A stretch of 64,000 nucleotides of DNA. It comes from Actinomycetes bacterium (GTDB lineage Bacteria > Actinomycetota > Actinomycetes > Nanopelagicales > Nanopelagicaceae). The position numbers were made by a program, and so were the translations under genes. Shown in pieces: positions 19,002 to 28,078 of this stretch. The stretch is from contig JANYDL010000040.1 in assembly GCA_025363635.1 (NCBI GenBank), forward strand, positions 1 to 64,000. The letters run 5' to 3'. Each line of letters opens with the position of its first letter. Position 1 is the first letter of the stretch. The notes under the pieces are model-generated. The model saw only the letters and a list, made by a program, of their open reading frames with translations. It was not told the DNA's origin and searched no databases.

Positions 19002-20557
19002 GCCCTTCGAAAATGAAGAATTATCGAGCAGCTTCATGGGATGAACCTTTAGTTATGCAGATGGGCTCGGAAGGGCGAAGAGGAGCAATTTTGCCTTCAA
19101 CTGAGCCTGGAATAGTGGAAGTTGTTGGCAAGGGAATAAACCTTGTTTCACCCTCCATGCGTAGAGATCGACTTCCTATTCTTCCGGAATTGTCTGAATT
19201 TGAAGTGGAAAGGCATTACATCCATTTGTCTCAGCAGACCATGGGAATGATGGGAGTTAGTCTTTTCGGAACCTGCACGATGAAATACAACCCTCGGGTC
19301 AGCGAAAACTTGGTGTACCAACCCTTTATTTCGCAGTTACATCCTTTGCAACATGAAGATACCTTGCAGGGAGTTTTGGAAATCGTTTATCGCTTTGATG
19401 AGTTACTTCGCGAACTTTCCGGTATGAGTAAATTTGTATTTCAAGCCGGTGGTGGTGCGGATGCGGCTTACACGCAGACATGCATCACTCGTGCATATCA
19501 TGCATCTCGAGGTCAACTTGGCCAACGCAATGAAATTATTACCACCGCCCAAGCTCACCCTTCCAGTCCCGCGACCGCTGCAGCGGCTGGGTTCAAAGTA
19601 ATTACCTTGCCGCTTGAAGCGGATGGTTATGCCTCGGTGGAGGCGCTACGTGCCGTCGTTTCTTCGAGGACAGCCGCTTTAATGGTGAACAATCCTGATG
19701 ACATCGGAATTTACAACCCACACATCAAAGAATGGGTCGATATTGTTCACGAAGCTGGTGGTCTTTGTTTCTATGACCATGCTAATTTCAACGGTCTTAT
19801 GACGAGAGTGCGCGCGGCAGAGTTGGGTTTTGATGCCTGCATGTTCATGTTGCACAAGACTTTTGGGGGGCCAAAAGGTGGCGGGGGACCTGCCGTTGGC
19901 GCTTATGGATGCACCGAGGCGCTCGTGCCATTTTTGCCTGGGCCACTTATTAAGAAAGATGCGAATGGAAAATTCGTTCTTGAGAAGGAAGGACCATTGA
20001 GTATTGGAAGAGTGCGAGAGTTCTGGGGCAATGTGCCGGTCGTTATTCGCGCATACGCGTGGACTAGAGCGATGGGTGCTGAAGGACTTAGAGACGCAGC
20101 CAATATCTCAGTACTAGCGAATAATTACATGGAGAAGCGCCTGCTGGAGATTCCTGGCGTGACAAAAGGATTGCCTGAACTCACAAAACGTCGTCTGGAA
20201 ATGACTCGATACTCATTGGGTGAGCTCACCGCTGAAACGGGAGTCTCAACCTTAGACGTCCAAAATCGCATGACTGACTTCGGAGTTGATGCATATTGGC
20301 TGAGTCATGAACCATGGTTTATTCCAGAACCTTTTACTCCAGAGGCGGGCGAATTGTGGTCAGTGGAAGATATCGATTACTGGATAGATGTATTAGCCCA
20401 TGTTTGCCAAGAGGCACGTGATACTCCGGAAATTGTAAAATCCTCACCGCATAATCAGGTGGTTCATAAAATGGATGGATCTGGCCTTAACGATCCTTCG
20501 AAATGGGCTACAACATGGCGCGCATATTTGCGTAAATATCCAGATCGCACGAGATAA
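18998..20557 (+). CDS. gcvPB: Glycine dehydrogenase (decarboxylating) subunit 2-like
   Basis: A 519-residue GcvPB homologue. PLP-binding Lys287 is in MLHKTFGGPKGGGGP; the common form reads NLHKTFSTPHGGGGP, so the flanks deviate. MGVSLFGTCTMKYNPR and ALMVNNPDDIGIY match the family. The ATGA overlap with gcvPA indicates co-translation as an alpha-beta pair. It would decarboxylate glycine or a related amino acid and pass the aminomethyl group to a lipoyl carrier. The partner carrier is not encoded here. A dehydrogenase gene follows 2 bases later. Confidence 0.87.
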   Translation: MSPSKMKNYRAASWDEPLVMQMGSEGRRGAILPSTEPGIVEVVGKGINLVSPSMRRDRLPILPELSEFEVERHYIHLSQQTMGMMGVSLFGTCTMKYNPRVSENLVYQPFISQLHPLQHEDTLQGVLEIVYRFDELLRELSGMSKFVFQAGGGADAAYTQTCITRAYHASRGQLGQRNEIITTAQAHPSSPATAAAAGFKVITLPLEADGYASVEALRAVVSSRTAALMVNNPDDIGIYNPHIKEWVDIVHEAGGLCFYDHANFNGLMTRVRAAELGFDACMFMLHKTFGGPKGGGGPAVGAYGCTEALVPFLPGPLIKKDANGKFVLEKEGPLSIGRVREFWGNVPVVIRAYAWTRAMGAEGLRDAANISVLANNYMEKRLLEIPGVTKGLPELTKRRLEMTRYSLGELTAETGVSTLDVQNRMTDFGVDAYWLSHEPWFIPEPFTPEAGELWSVEDIDYWIDVLAHVCQEARDTPEIVKSSPHNQVVHKMDGSGLNDPSKWATTWRAYLRKYPDRTR

Positions 20558-20559
20558 AT

Positions 20560-21510
20560 ATGTTTGATACGTACGCTGTCATTGGTTCGGGAAGCATCGG
20601 AAATGCCTGGGCAATTGTTTTTGCTCGAGCTGGAAAACAGGTGCGACTTTTCGATATTGCAAAAGAACGGCTCGAACTGGCTCGCACGGATATTTTGTCA
20701 AGACTAGAACTGTTAAAGAGGCATGGTCTACTTGCAGAAGAAATTTCCGCGGTGGTCGATCGAATTGATTATTTTGATACTCTTGAAGGTGCCGTTTTGG
20801 GGGCAGATTATGTGCAGGAGTGTGCCCCTGAAAAACTTGAGTTGAAGTGCGAAATTTTTCAAAATCTTGATGCCTTGACTGAAACTCATGTCGTGTTAGC
20901 GAGTTCGTCGTCGGCAATTACGACCAGTCAATTTGCAACGAATACGAAAAACAATATGCGCTGCCTTATTGTTCATCCAGGCAACCCTCCATACCTTCTG
21001 CCCGTGGCAGAAGTAGTCCCTGCGCCGTTTACAGATCCCCAAATCGTTGATACCGTAATGGAAAATCTGCGAAATGTTGGAATGAGTCCAGTTTTGGTGA
21101 AATCAGAGACGGAAGGATTTGTTTTCAATCGACTACAAGGCGCAATTTTACGCGAGGCATATTGCTTGGTCCGAGATGGAGTTGTGAGTGCTTCCGATAT
21201 CGATCGAATCGTTACTCAAGGATTGGCTCGACGATGGACCGTCATCGGGCCTTTTGCCACGAGTGCTCTAAATGTCCAAGGCGGCATAAAGGCGCACGTC
21301 TCACGGATGGGTGCAGCTTACGCAAGCATGGGCGCATTGCGCGGTCAAAATGATCCCTGGACGGCTGAACTAGTTGAGAAAGTTTCAGATGATATAGATC
21401 AACTATTCCGGGTCGATGAATGGCATGAGAATGTCTTGAAGCGAGATGAAGCCCTCCTCGAACTCACAAAACTTATCGAAAATAACTCTGCCTTTGATAT
21501 GGGTTATTAA
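20560..21510 (+). CDS. 3-hydroxyacyl-CoA dehydrogenase-like (lambda-crystallin / L-carnitine dehydrogenase family)
   Basis: A 316-residue NAD-dependent dehydrogenase with the Rossmann motif IGSGSIGNAWA at the N-terminus. HPGNPPYLLPVAEVVPAP and SETEGFVFNRLQGA match the family. The IGPFATSALN region resembles CRYL1 (L-gulonate 3-dehydrogenase) and L-carnitine dehydrogenases rather than FadB-type enzymes. The substrate is thus a 3-hydroxy acid or its trimethylammonium analogue (inference). It closes the gcvPA-gcvPB run and ends 18 bases before the convergent CoA-transferase genes. Confidence 0.82.
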   Translation: MFDTYAVIGSGSIGNAWAIVFARAGKQVRLFDIAKERLELARTDILSRLELLKRHGLLAEEISAVVDRIDYFDTLEGAVLGADYVQECAPEKLELKCEIFQNLDALTETHVVLASSSSAITTSQFATNTKNNMRCLIVHPGNPPYLLPVAEVVPAPFTDPQIVDTVMENLRNVGMSPVLVKSETEGFVFNRLQGAILREAYCLVRDGVVSASDIDRIVTQGLARRWTVIGPFATSALNVQGGIKAHVSRMGAAYASMGALRGQNDPWTAELVEKVSDDIDQLFRVDEWHENVLKRDEALLELTKLIENNSAFDMGY

Positions 21511-21528
21511 AAACTTGACGAAGAACTC

Positions 21529-22314
21529 TTAAGTGTGTGCGTTAGAAGTGGTGTTGAGGGTTCGAAGAATTTCAAGTTCTCTTTCAGTTGGGGGTTGAGT
21601 AACTTTTAAATTATCTGAAATTTTAAGGGCCCAACCCGTAGACCTAAGTGCATGTTCTACTGTCACGTTTACATGAATTTGAGTAAGTACCAGTTCGCAT
21701 GAGTCTGGGTCTGGTTCCAGAATACCGATATCGGTGATGACGTTCCTTGGACCTTTACCAGTGAGTCCATATTCTTTCCGCGACCCAGGTCCCTTTCCAA
21801 AGCCACAGGAAGTAATGAAATCGATCTTTTCCAAAAAAGTGCGCGTACTTTGACGACAGATGATAGTTGTGTAGATGCAAGCTCCTGCAATCTCCGTAGC
21901 TCCGCCAGCACCCGGAAGCCGTACTTTCGGATTGTCGTACGATGAACCAATAATTGTCGTGTTGATATTTCCAAATTTATCGATTTGTGCGGCCCCTAAG
22001 AAGCCGATCTTAATTCGACCGGCTTGGAGCCAATAGTTGAAAATTTCTGGAATGCTGACGACCGTTAACGCAGTTTGTGCCAACTCGCCATCTCCGATTG
22101 AAAGGGGTAATTGAGATGGATTGGTATCGATGGTTCCCGACTCGTAGATGAGAGTAAGTCCCGGTGCGTGGGTGGCTTTAGCAAGAATTGCGGCAGTGCT
22201 GGGAATTCCGATTCCAACAAAACACGTGTCCGTATTGGTCAGTGATCGAGCTGCTGAGACCGTCATCATCTCATCAGCGGACCAGGCCATTTCAGCAATT
22301 TGATCTGTGCTCAC
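21529..22314 (-). CDS. CoA-transferase subunit B (GctB/CatJ-like)
   Basis: A 261-residue beta subunit of a family I CoA-transferase. LIYESGTID carries the likely catalytic Glu, and IKIGFLGAAQIDKFGNINTT and GAGGATEIA are typical of glutaconate and 3-oxoadipate CoA-transferase B subunits. It follows subunit A with a 4-base GTGA overlap. The enzyme would activate a dicarboxylic or keto acid using acetyl- or succinyl-CoA. The PcaF-like thiolase at 7.8 kb could cleave the product. Confidence 0.88.
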   Translation of the reverse strand: MSTDQIAEMAWSADEMMTVSAARSLTNTDTCFVGIGIPSTAAILAKATHAPGLTLIYESGTIDTNPSQLPLSIGDGELAQTALTVVSIPEIFNYWLQAGRIKIGFLGAAQIDKFGNINTTIIGSSYDNPKVRLPGAGGATEIAGACIYTTIICRQSTRTFLEKIDFITSCGFGKGPGSRKEYGLTGKGPRNVITDIGILEPDPDSCELVLTQIHVNVTVEHALRSTGWALKISDNLKVTQPPTERELEILRTLNTTSNAHT

Positions 22315-23132
22315 GATTGAACTACGTCCACCGGAGAATTGAGTACTTCCTTATCAAGCCACGCTACAAAAGTCTCCCTCTCTTTGCTGATAATATTCCA
22401 GGCAATGTATGCGTCATTATCTCTTTCGTAATAGTCCAAAGCATACGAAGGGGCTGATCCTTTCGGGCAGATGCAGATCGCAGAAATAACGAATGCTGGG
22501 ATTATCGCAGAGTTCATTTTTGGTTCAAAAGATTCAACTATCTCTTCAACAGTGACGATTACTTTCTTGGCGGCGAGTGCGGCTTCTTTTTGAATTCCAG
22601 TGATTCCCCACAGCAATACATTTCCGTTGCGATCCGCTTGCTGTGCGTGAATAATGGTCACATCGGGATTGATAGCCTTAACGGCTGCTAGACGCTCTCC
22701 GGTAAAGGGACAGTCGATAATCTTTACATTCTCCGTGTGATCAAGCAGATCTGAACCTTGGTATCCGCGAAGAATCGCGAATGGCAATCCCGACGCTCCT
22801 GCTAAATAGCGATTCGCAAGTCCAGCGTGAGTGTGTTCTTCAATCTCTAACGGACGGGGCCAAGAATTTTCTATTGCATCTCTAAAACGATGCAGAGAGC
22901 CCACACCAGGGTTTCCTCCCCACGAGAAAACAAGCTTTGAGGCGCATCCTGCTCCAATCATTCGATCATAAATCAAATCGGGAGTCATCCGAATAAGTGT
23001 CAAATCCTTAATTCCCTGTCGGATTATTTCGTCGGCAGCACTAAACGGAATGAGATGAGTGAAACCTTCCATGGCAACTGACTCGCCATCGTGAACCAAA
23101 TCCTTTATAGCGTCTGAGAGAGTGCGAATCAC
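22311..23132 (-). CDS. CoA-transferase subunit A (GctA/CatI-like)
   Basis: A 273-residue alpha subunit. It has the VHDGESVAMEGFTHLIPFSAADEI N-terminal region (cited as a span), the SWGGNPGVGSLHRFRDA motif and a DVTIIHAQQADRNGNVLLWG stretch. It starts at a GTG with AAAGG upstream and is divergent from the SDR at 23287. Together with subunit B it forms the usual heteromer. Specificity cannot be set from sequence. Confidence 0.88.
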   Translation of the reverse strand: MIRTLSDAIKDLVHDGESVAMEGFTHLIPFSAADEIIRQGIKDLTLIRMTPDLIYDRMIGAGCASKLVFSWGGNPGVGSLHRFRDAIENSWPRPLEIEEHTHAGLANRYLAGASGLPFAILRGYQGSDLLDHTENVKIIDCPFTGERLAAVKAINPDVTIIHAQQADRNGNVLLWGITGIQKEAALAAKKVIVTVEEIVESFEPKMNSAIIPAFVISAICICPKGSAPSYALDYYERDNDAYIAWNIISKERETFVAWLDKEVLNSPVDVVQS

Positions 23133-23286
23133 GTTGCGAAAAATACCTTTCCCTTTGCAAAGCCATAGTGCTGAGTAAGTTACTTCCTTAAGCGTTCATT
23201 GGTAGTTGGAATATAACTGATATATGTTGCCTAGGAAAGTTATTTCTCACACAATATGCTTAGCGAAGATATCTTTGGAGGTGCGG

Positions 23287-24039
23287 ATGGCGAACATTAT
23301 TTTTGATGGCAAATCAGTAATTATTACTGGCGGATCATCGGGCCTTGGCGAAGGCATGGTTAATTCTTTTGGTGAAGTTGGTGCTAAGGGAATTATTTTT
23401 GACCAAAAACCCCCATCCGTATTGAAGAATGGGTGGATATTTATTGACTGTGATGTTACGGATGAAGATTCGGTCAAAGAGGCGTTTGAAAGGATTCCGC
23501 AGAATTTCAAACCCGTTGATTTTTTGATTGCGAATGCGGGCATTGTTCCGTCTTGGGCCTCCATCGCGGATACAACTACTGAGGCGTGGGACAAAGTTAT
23601 GGCCGTAAATGGCAGAGGACTTTTTTTGACACTCAAATATGGTTCCCCGCACCTTCGTTGCCCTGGCGGATCGATTGTTGTAACTGCATCTATTAATGCC
23701 TGGAAAGGAGATGCAAATATCGTTCCATATGTTGCAAGCAAACATGCAGCCCTAGGCATCGTCCGTTCTGCCGCGATGGATCTAGGGAAACTCGGAATTC
23801 GAGTAAATGCAATTGGACCTGGGCCAATAGCGACGGAAGCGCTGTTGTCGAGGATTGAAGAGAGAGGGAAGAATTCGCAACTTTCAGTGGATAGTGCGCT
23901 TGAACTACTTAGTAAACAGACCGCCCTTGGTAGGCTCGCAACTATCGAAGATGTTGCAAATGTAACGCTCTTCCTCTGCAGCGATTTGGCTAGAGGAGTA
24001 ACTGGTCAGATCGTAAATGTAGATGCAGGATTACTTTAG
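23287..24039 (+). CDS. Short-chain dehydrogenase/reductase
   Basis: Start chosen at ATG 23287, preceded by GGAGGTGCGG; the frame is open to 23224 but without a ribosome site. The product has 250 residues. TGGSSGLGEG is the cofactor loop, IANAG follows, and Tyr-X3-Lys is in PYVASKHAALG. The C-terminus LFLCSDLARGVTGQIVNVDAG is typical. It lies 13 bases before a second SDR, so the two form an operon. Substrate unknown. Confidence 0.88.
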   Translation: MANIIFDGKSVIITGGSSGLGEGMVNSFGEVGAKGIIFDQKPPSVLKNGWIFIDCDVTDEDSVKEAFERIPQNFKPVDFLIANAGIVPSWASIADTTTEAWDKVMAVNGRGLFLTLKYGSPHLRCPGGSIVVTASINAWKGDANIVPYVASKHAALGIVRSAAMDLGKLGIRVNAIGPGPIATEALLSRIEERGKNSQLSVDSALELLSKQTALGRLATIEDVANVTLFLCSDLARGVTGQIVNVDAGLL

Positions 24040-24052
24040 GAAAGGCTTGCGA

Positions 24053-24817
24053 ATGTACGACTTGACTGGCAAGAGTGTCTTGGTGACTGGCGCCTCACGA
24101 GGAATAGGTGCTGCGACTGCAAAAGCCGTAGGGGAAGCGGGAGCAGTCGTCATCTCTCATTTTGGAACATATCGAGCAGGAGCTGAAGAAGCCCTCGCTG
24201 GCGTCCCGAAAGAACGGAAACACTTTTTGGCAGCCGATCTGTCACAGCCTGGATCCGGGCGCGCCCTCTTTCGCGCTGCGTTAGCCGTGGTTCCAAGAAT
24301 CGACATACTCGTTAATAATGCGGCGATAAATGTAGAAACTCCTTTTGAAGGTTCAGATGAAACTTGGGATGCCAACTGGGATGAAACAATGCAGGTCAAC
24401 GTTTTTGAGGCAGCAAATATTATTCGAGAATCTGTTCGACATTTTCTTCCAAGTGGAGGTGGAGTGATAATTTCAATGTCGAGCTGGTCCGGACAACGAG
24501 GCTCCGCGATTCCAGAGTTGTCGGCATATGCTGCGTCGAAAGCGGCGATTAAAGCAGTTACACAAACCATTGCCCAGAATTATGCCAAGCAGGGTATTTT
24601 GGCATATGTAATCTCGCCTGGAATTGTGAAGACAAGAATGGCTGAAGCCGCAGCAATTCAACGTGGAGGCGAAGATAAATTGAAAGGCGCTCTCGTCTTG
24701 GGGGAATTGGTTCCTCCATCCGATATTGGAGATCTGGTAGTTTTCCTTGCTTCTGGACGCAGTCGCCATTTGACTGGCGCCACCATCGATATAAATGGTG
24801 CATCGTACGTGCGTTAA
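24053..24817 (+). CDS. Short-chain dehydrogenase/reductase, paralog of 8960-9724
   Basis: Start chosen at ATG 24053 with AGGAAAGG upstream; the frame opens earlier at 24023 inside the previous gene. The product has 254 residues, the same length as the SDR at 8960-9724. It has TGASRGIG, NNAA, SMSSWSGQRG and YAASK. It shares SSW-x-x-QRG, VISPGIVKT, VPPSDIG and DINGASYVR with that paralog, so one probably arose by duplication within this catabolic block. Confidence 0.88.
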   Translation: MYDLTGKSVLVTGASRGIGAATAKAVGEAGAVVISHFGTYRAGAEEALAGVPKERKHFLAADLSQPGSGRALFRAALAVVPRIDILVNNAAINVETPFEGSDETWDANWDETMQVNVFEAANIIRESVRHFLPSGGGVIISMSSWSGQRGSAIPELSAYAASKAAIKAVTQTIAQNYAKQGILAYVISPGIVKTRMAEAAAIQRGGEDKLKGALVLGELVPPSDIGDLVVFLASGRSRHLTGATIDINGASYVR

Positions 24818-24824
24818 AAGTGAA

Positions 24825-25295
24825 TTAACTCTTCTTACGTTCCACGGGATGCATAATTTCGCGATGAAAGTTTTGGGTGGCAACGGCACGAAGCTTTAGG
24901 GTTGATATTTTCCAAATGCCGGCATCTTTGCGAAACGTGTGTGAATATTGTCCCCAGAGATAACCAATCTCAGGTTTTGAGTAATAGCTGTGCCAGGCAT
25001 ATACATAAGACGAACTGTGTGCGTTTTCTTCGTTGTCCAATTCGATAATCAAGTTTGACAAGTGATGGCTGGTCGCAATGAAAGTCCCGGCAAGCCCTTT
25101 AGAAATCGAATTTATTATTGTATCTAGCCCAACAAGCAATGGGACTTCTGGTCCATAATCTACTTCAGCATCTTTGGTAAATAGGGTCCGCAATCCGTTG
25201 ACGTCGTTTGAGTCAAAGAAATAGCAGTAGCGTTTGAGTTGGTCGCCAATTTCAATGTGTGCCATCAATTTCTGCAACGCTGCAGAATCGTTCAT
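24825..25295 (-). CDS. SnoaL/NTF2-like small protein
   Basis: Start chosen at ATG 25295, with GAAGGG on the minus strand 8 bases upstream; the frame extends to 25328. The product has 156 residues. The sequence IEIGDQLKRYCYFFDSNDVN, then LFTKDAEVDYGP and later HTFRKDAGIWKISTLKL, is the usual SnoaL-like (NTF2-fold) pattern. Members include hydratases, isomerases and non-catalytic proteins. It ends 7 bases from the convergent SDR and has a 220-base AT-rich promoter region upstream shared with the next transporter. Function unknown. Confidence 0.75.
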   Translation of the reverse strand: MNDSAALQKLMAHIEIGDQLKRYCYFFDSNDVNGLRTLFTKDAEVDYGPEVPLLVGLDTIINSISKGLAGTFIATSHHLSNLIIELDNEENAHSSSYVYAWHSYYSKPEIGYLWGQYSHTFRKDAGIWKISTLKLRAVATQNFHREIMHPVERKKS

Positions 25296-25516
25296 GCGCA
25301 GATCCCTTCGACAACTCAAGTGTTTCACGAGTCCAGCATCAAATACAGAGGGTGCGCATACCGAACCCTATTAAATAGGTGTTTTTGACTATGAAAATTT
25401 ATAGCGAAGTTTTGACTTTCTTGAAATTATAATTTTTCGTTATCAAATCCTTATTTAAATGTCGCTAGAACATCCTTGACTTTCATGTAGATGTACCAGA
25501 ATGATGAGCCATCACG

Positions 25517-26347
25517 GTGAAACAAGTTCGCAATGTGAACATGGAAGGCGAGACATTCACGCGCATGATGACTTCAGGTTCGGTTGAGCCACGTGATTCA
25601 GTGTTGCTCGAATTGAATAGCATTCATAAATCCTTTGGTACGAAAGAAGTCTTGCATGGTGTTGATCTCGTCGTTAAGAAGGGAGAGCACGTTGTAATTT
25701 TTGGTCCTTCCGGCTCTGGAAAATCAACGATGCTGCGAAGTATTAATCTCTTGGAAGAGCCAGATTCAGGTTCGATAAAGGTGCTTGGCACCGAATACGG
25801 TCCCGGCGTCCAAGGGGAGGCGCGGGTAAAAAGGGGAAAGCCTCTAGAACTGCGTCGTTATGTGGGAATGGTGTTTCAACAATTCAATCTTTTTCCGCAT
25901 TTGTCCGCTCTGCATAACATCGCTTTACCACTCCGGGCAACTAAGAAAATTGCGCTGCATGATGCAGAAGAGCGCGCCGCTGCGGAGTTGGAGAGTGTAG
26001 GACTTCTTCCTTGGGCTGCAAGTTTTCCAAGTCAGCTATCAGGTGGACAGCAACAACGAGTGGCAATTGCGCGCGCGCTGAGTTTGGATCCAAAAGTCAT
26101 GCTCTTTGACGAACCAACATCTGCCCTTGATCCAGAACTTGTTGGGGAAGTCTTGGCAGTAATGCGCAAGCTCGCTCAATCAGGCATGACAATGGTTGTC
26201 GTAACCCATGAGATGAATTTTGCTCGGGAAATTGGGGACCGAAACGTCTTCATGGAAGACGGCTATGTTGTAGCAAGTGGCGGGCGAGATTTCTTTGACA
26301 ATTGCACAAATGAACGGGCCCAACGTTTTATCGGATCGGTGCTTTAA
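25517..26347 (+). CDS. Amino-acid ABC transporter ATPase (second system)
   Basis: A 276-residue GlnQ-type ATPase. Walker A GPSGSGKST is at residues 63-71, the signature is LSGGQQQRVAIARAL, Walker B VMLFDEPTSALDPE and the switch VVTHEM. GTG 25517 has no clear ribosome site, and the first 27 residues are not conserved in the family; a start at ATG 25541 or 25565 is possible. The permease ATG follows directly after the stop. A candidate -35 element TTGACT lies at about 25477 but no convincing -10 was found. Confidence 0.9.
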   Translation: MKQVRNVNMEGETFTRMMTSGSVEPRDSVLLELNSIHKSFGTKEVLHGVDLVVKKGEHVVIFGPSGSGKSTMLRSINLLEEPDSGSIKVLGTEYGPGVQGEARVKRGKPLELRRYVGMVFQQFNLFPHLSALHNIALPLRATKKIALHDAEERAAAELESVGLLPWAASFPSQLSGGQQQRVAIARALSLDPKVMLFDEPTSALDPELVGEVLAVMRKLAQSGMTMVVVTHEMNFAREIGDRNVFMEDGYVVASGGRDFFDNCTNERAQRFIGSVL

Positions 26348-27097
26348 ATGAACACCAGCGGTGTAAATTTTCGGTGGTCGCTCATCTGGGAGAATCGAGT
26401 TATTCTCCTTAAAGGACTTGGTACTGCCATCGCTGTCTCAATCACAGCTCTCATCATTTCCCTTGTAATCGGACTCATATTGGCGCTAGCGCGAATGAGC
26501 ACGAAGCGGGCTGTGTCCATGATTGCCTCTTCGTATGTAAACGTCTTTCGCGGGATTCCCGCTTTGGTTAGCGTCATATGGGTTTATTTCGGCTGGTCAT
26601 TACTTTTCGGACATAATTTCACTGTTTATCAAGCAGGCGTCATTGCCTTGACTCTGCTCTATTCAGCATTCTTCTGCGAGATTTATCGAGCGGCCCTAAT
26701 TGCAGTTCCAAAAGGTCAGCGAGAGGCCGGATTAGCACTAGGCATGACCAGACTTCGAATTTTCGTCTCAGTCATCATGCCGCAGGCAACAAAAATTGCG
26801 ATTCCAAATATTGGAAGTATGTACATCGGCATGGTTAAAGACACCTCCACCTTCGCAGTTGTCGGGTTAGTTGAGGTCGTCCGTGTCACACAGAATTTAA
26901 ACTCGATCAATTTTCAGCCATTCGTTCTTTATACGGCTGCGGCGGTTCTCTACGTGCTACTCGCATTTATAGTGGACTTTATCTTCAGGGCGATTGAAAA
27001 AAACTTATCATCTCCTCCTAGCGGAACTCTTTCGAATGTTTTGACAAAACGACGCAGAGAGCGGATTCAATCTTTGATCGCGAAAAAGGAGCAATAA
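26348..27097 (+). CDS. Amino-acid ABC transporter permease (second system)
   Basis: A 249-residue HisM/GlnP-type permease with about five membrane segments. The EAA loop is GQREAGLALGMTRLRIFVSV, followed by MPQATKIAIPN. It starts directly after the ATPase stop. Only one permease is encoded here, unlike the first system, so it probably works as a homodimer. A basic tail (KRRRERIQSLIAKKEQ) extends into the cytoplasm. Confidence 0.9.
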   Translation: MNTSGVNFRWSLIWENRVILLKGLGTAIAVSITALIISLVIGLILALARMSTKRAVSMIASSYVNVFRGIPALVSVIWVYFGWSLLFGHNFTVYQAGVIALTLLYSAFFCEIYRAALIAVPKGQREAGLALGMTRLRIFVSVIMPQATKIAIPNIGSMYIGMVKDTSTFAVVGLVEVVRVTQNLNSINFQPFVLYTAAAVLYVLLAFIVDFIFRAIEKNLSSPPSGTLSNVLTKRRRERIQSLIAKKEQ

Positions 27098-27204
27098 AGA
27101 TTCATGAAGCGACACCAGAGAGAGCAAGAAAAGATGAAGAGAGTTCCTGTCGGCGTACCGACGCGAAGACAGGTTCAACTACTAAAGGGATGAAAGGGTT
27201 ACAC

Positions 27205-28047
27205 ATGAAGAAATCGCATATCGGCTGGAAAGTAGGTCTAGCTGTAGCTTCGATGTTAGTTGTCGCAGTACCAGCGGCCTCCACCGCCGCTACCCCTGCA
27301 CGTGCCGCTGCCAATCCACTCCATCTGGTAACTCCAGGGAAATTGGTTGTCGGCATGACGTTGCAATTCAAGCCACAGATGTACCTAGATGCAAATAACA
27401 AGCCAGCTGGTTACGACGTTGAATTAGTAACGTTGCTAGCCAAGCAGCTCAAACTTCAACTCGTCATTAAGAATATGGACTTCGCTGGACTAATTCCTGG
27501 ACTCGTCTCAAAACAATTTGACCTCGTATCAGTTGGATTGACGAACACTCCTGTCCGCGCCAAGTCGATCACGTTCACTCGTGAATACATGCCATATGCG
27601 ACCGTGCTGGTTGCTAAGGCTGGATCAACCGTGCCTGCCACATTCGAGGCGTGGAATGTCGCAGGTAAGAAGATCACGGCACTTCAAGGTTCAACAGCGG
27701 CAAAGTTAGTGACATCAACTTTCCCAAAGGCGACTTTGGTTGAGTTCCCTGATCAATCTGCTGCCTTCCTAGAAGTTGCATCTGGTCGTGCAGACGGAAT
27801 CGTTGTAGAGGCAAACTTGGCTGGAGACTATGAGAAGTCAAACCCAGGTCAGCTTGCAAACGTGGCTCTTCCTAAATTGATTGATGTCGGTTACGGCTCA
27901 TGGGCAGTCCAATTGGGAAATACCGTATTGAAGAATCGACTCAATGTTTGGCTCTGCTCGCAGCAAACCAACGGCACGCTTGCCAAGCTCCATCTCAAGA
28001 CGATGGGCTACAAGCTTCCTGCTCTACCTGCTACCTGCAAGAAGTAG
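27205..28047 (+). CDS. Amino-acid binding protein (SBP family 3), Sec-exported
   Basis: Start chosen at ATG 27205, which has GAAAGGG at a normal distance; ATG 27190 abuts its only possible site. The product has 280 residues. A basic start (MKKSHIGWK), a hydrophobic core and AAS-T/ARA-A sites near residues 26-34 form a Sec signal peptide. The mature part shows KLVVGMTLQFKPQMYLDA and PVRAKSITFTREYMPYATV, typical of family 3. No lipobox is present. It completes the ABC system of the two genes before it and ends before a strong hairpin. Confidence 0.9.
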   Translation: MKKSHIGWKVGLAVASMLVVAVPAASTAATPARAAANPLHLVTPGKLVVGMTLQFKPQMYLDANNKPAGYDVELVTLLAKQLKLQLVIKNMDFAGLIPGLVSKQFDLVSVGLTNTPVRAKSITFTREYMPYATVLVAKAGSTVPATFEAWNVAGKKITALQGSTAAKLVTSTFPKATLVEFPDQSAAFLEVASGRADGIVVEANLAGDYEKSNPGQLANVALPKLIDVGYGSWAVQLGNTVLKNRLNVWLCSQQTNGTLAKLHLKTMGYKLPALPATCKK

Positions 28048-28078
28048 TTAAACCGGTTCGAGAATAGAAAGCATGTGG

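Noticed and set aside
17580-20557. Complete glycine cleavage system
   Set aside because: Only the two P-protein subunits are present; no H-, T- or L-protein gene is found in the window. The GcvT domain at 43.5-46.1 kb is part of dimethylglycine dehydrogenase.
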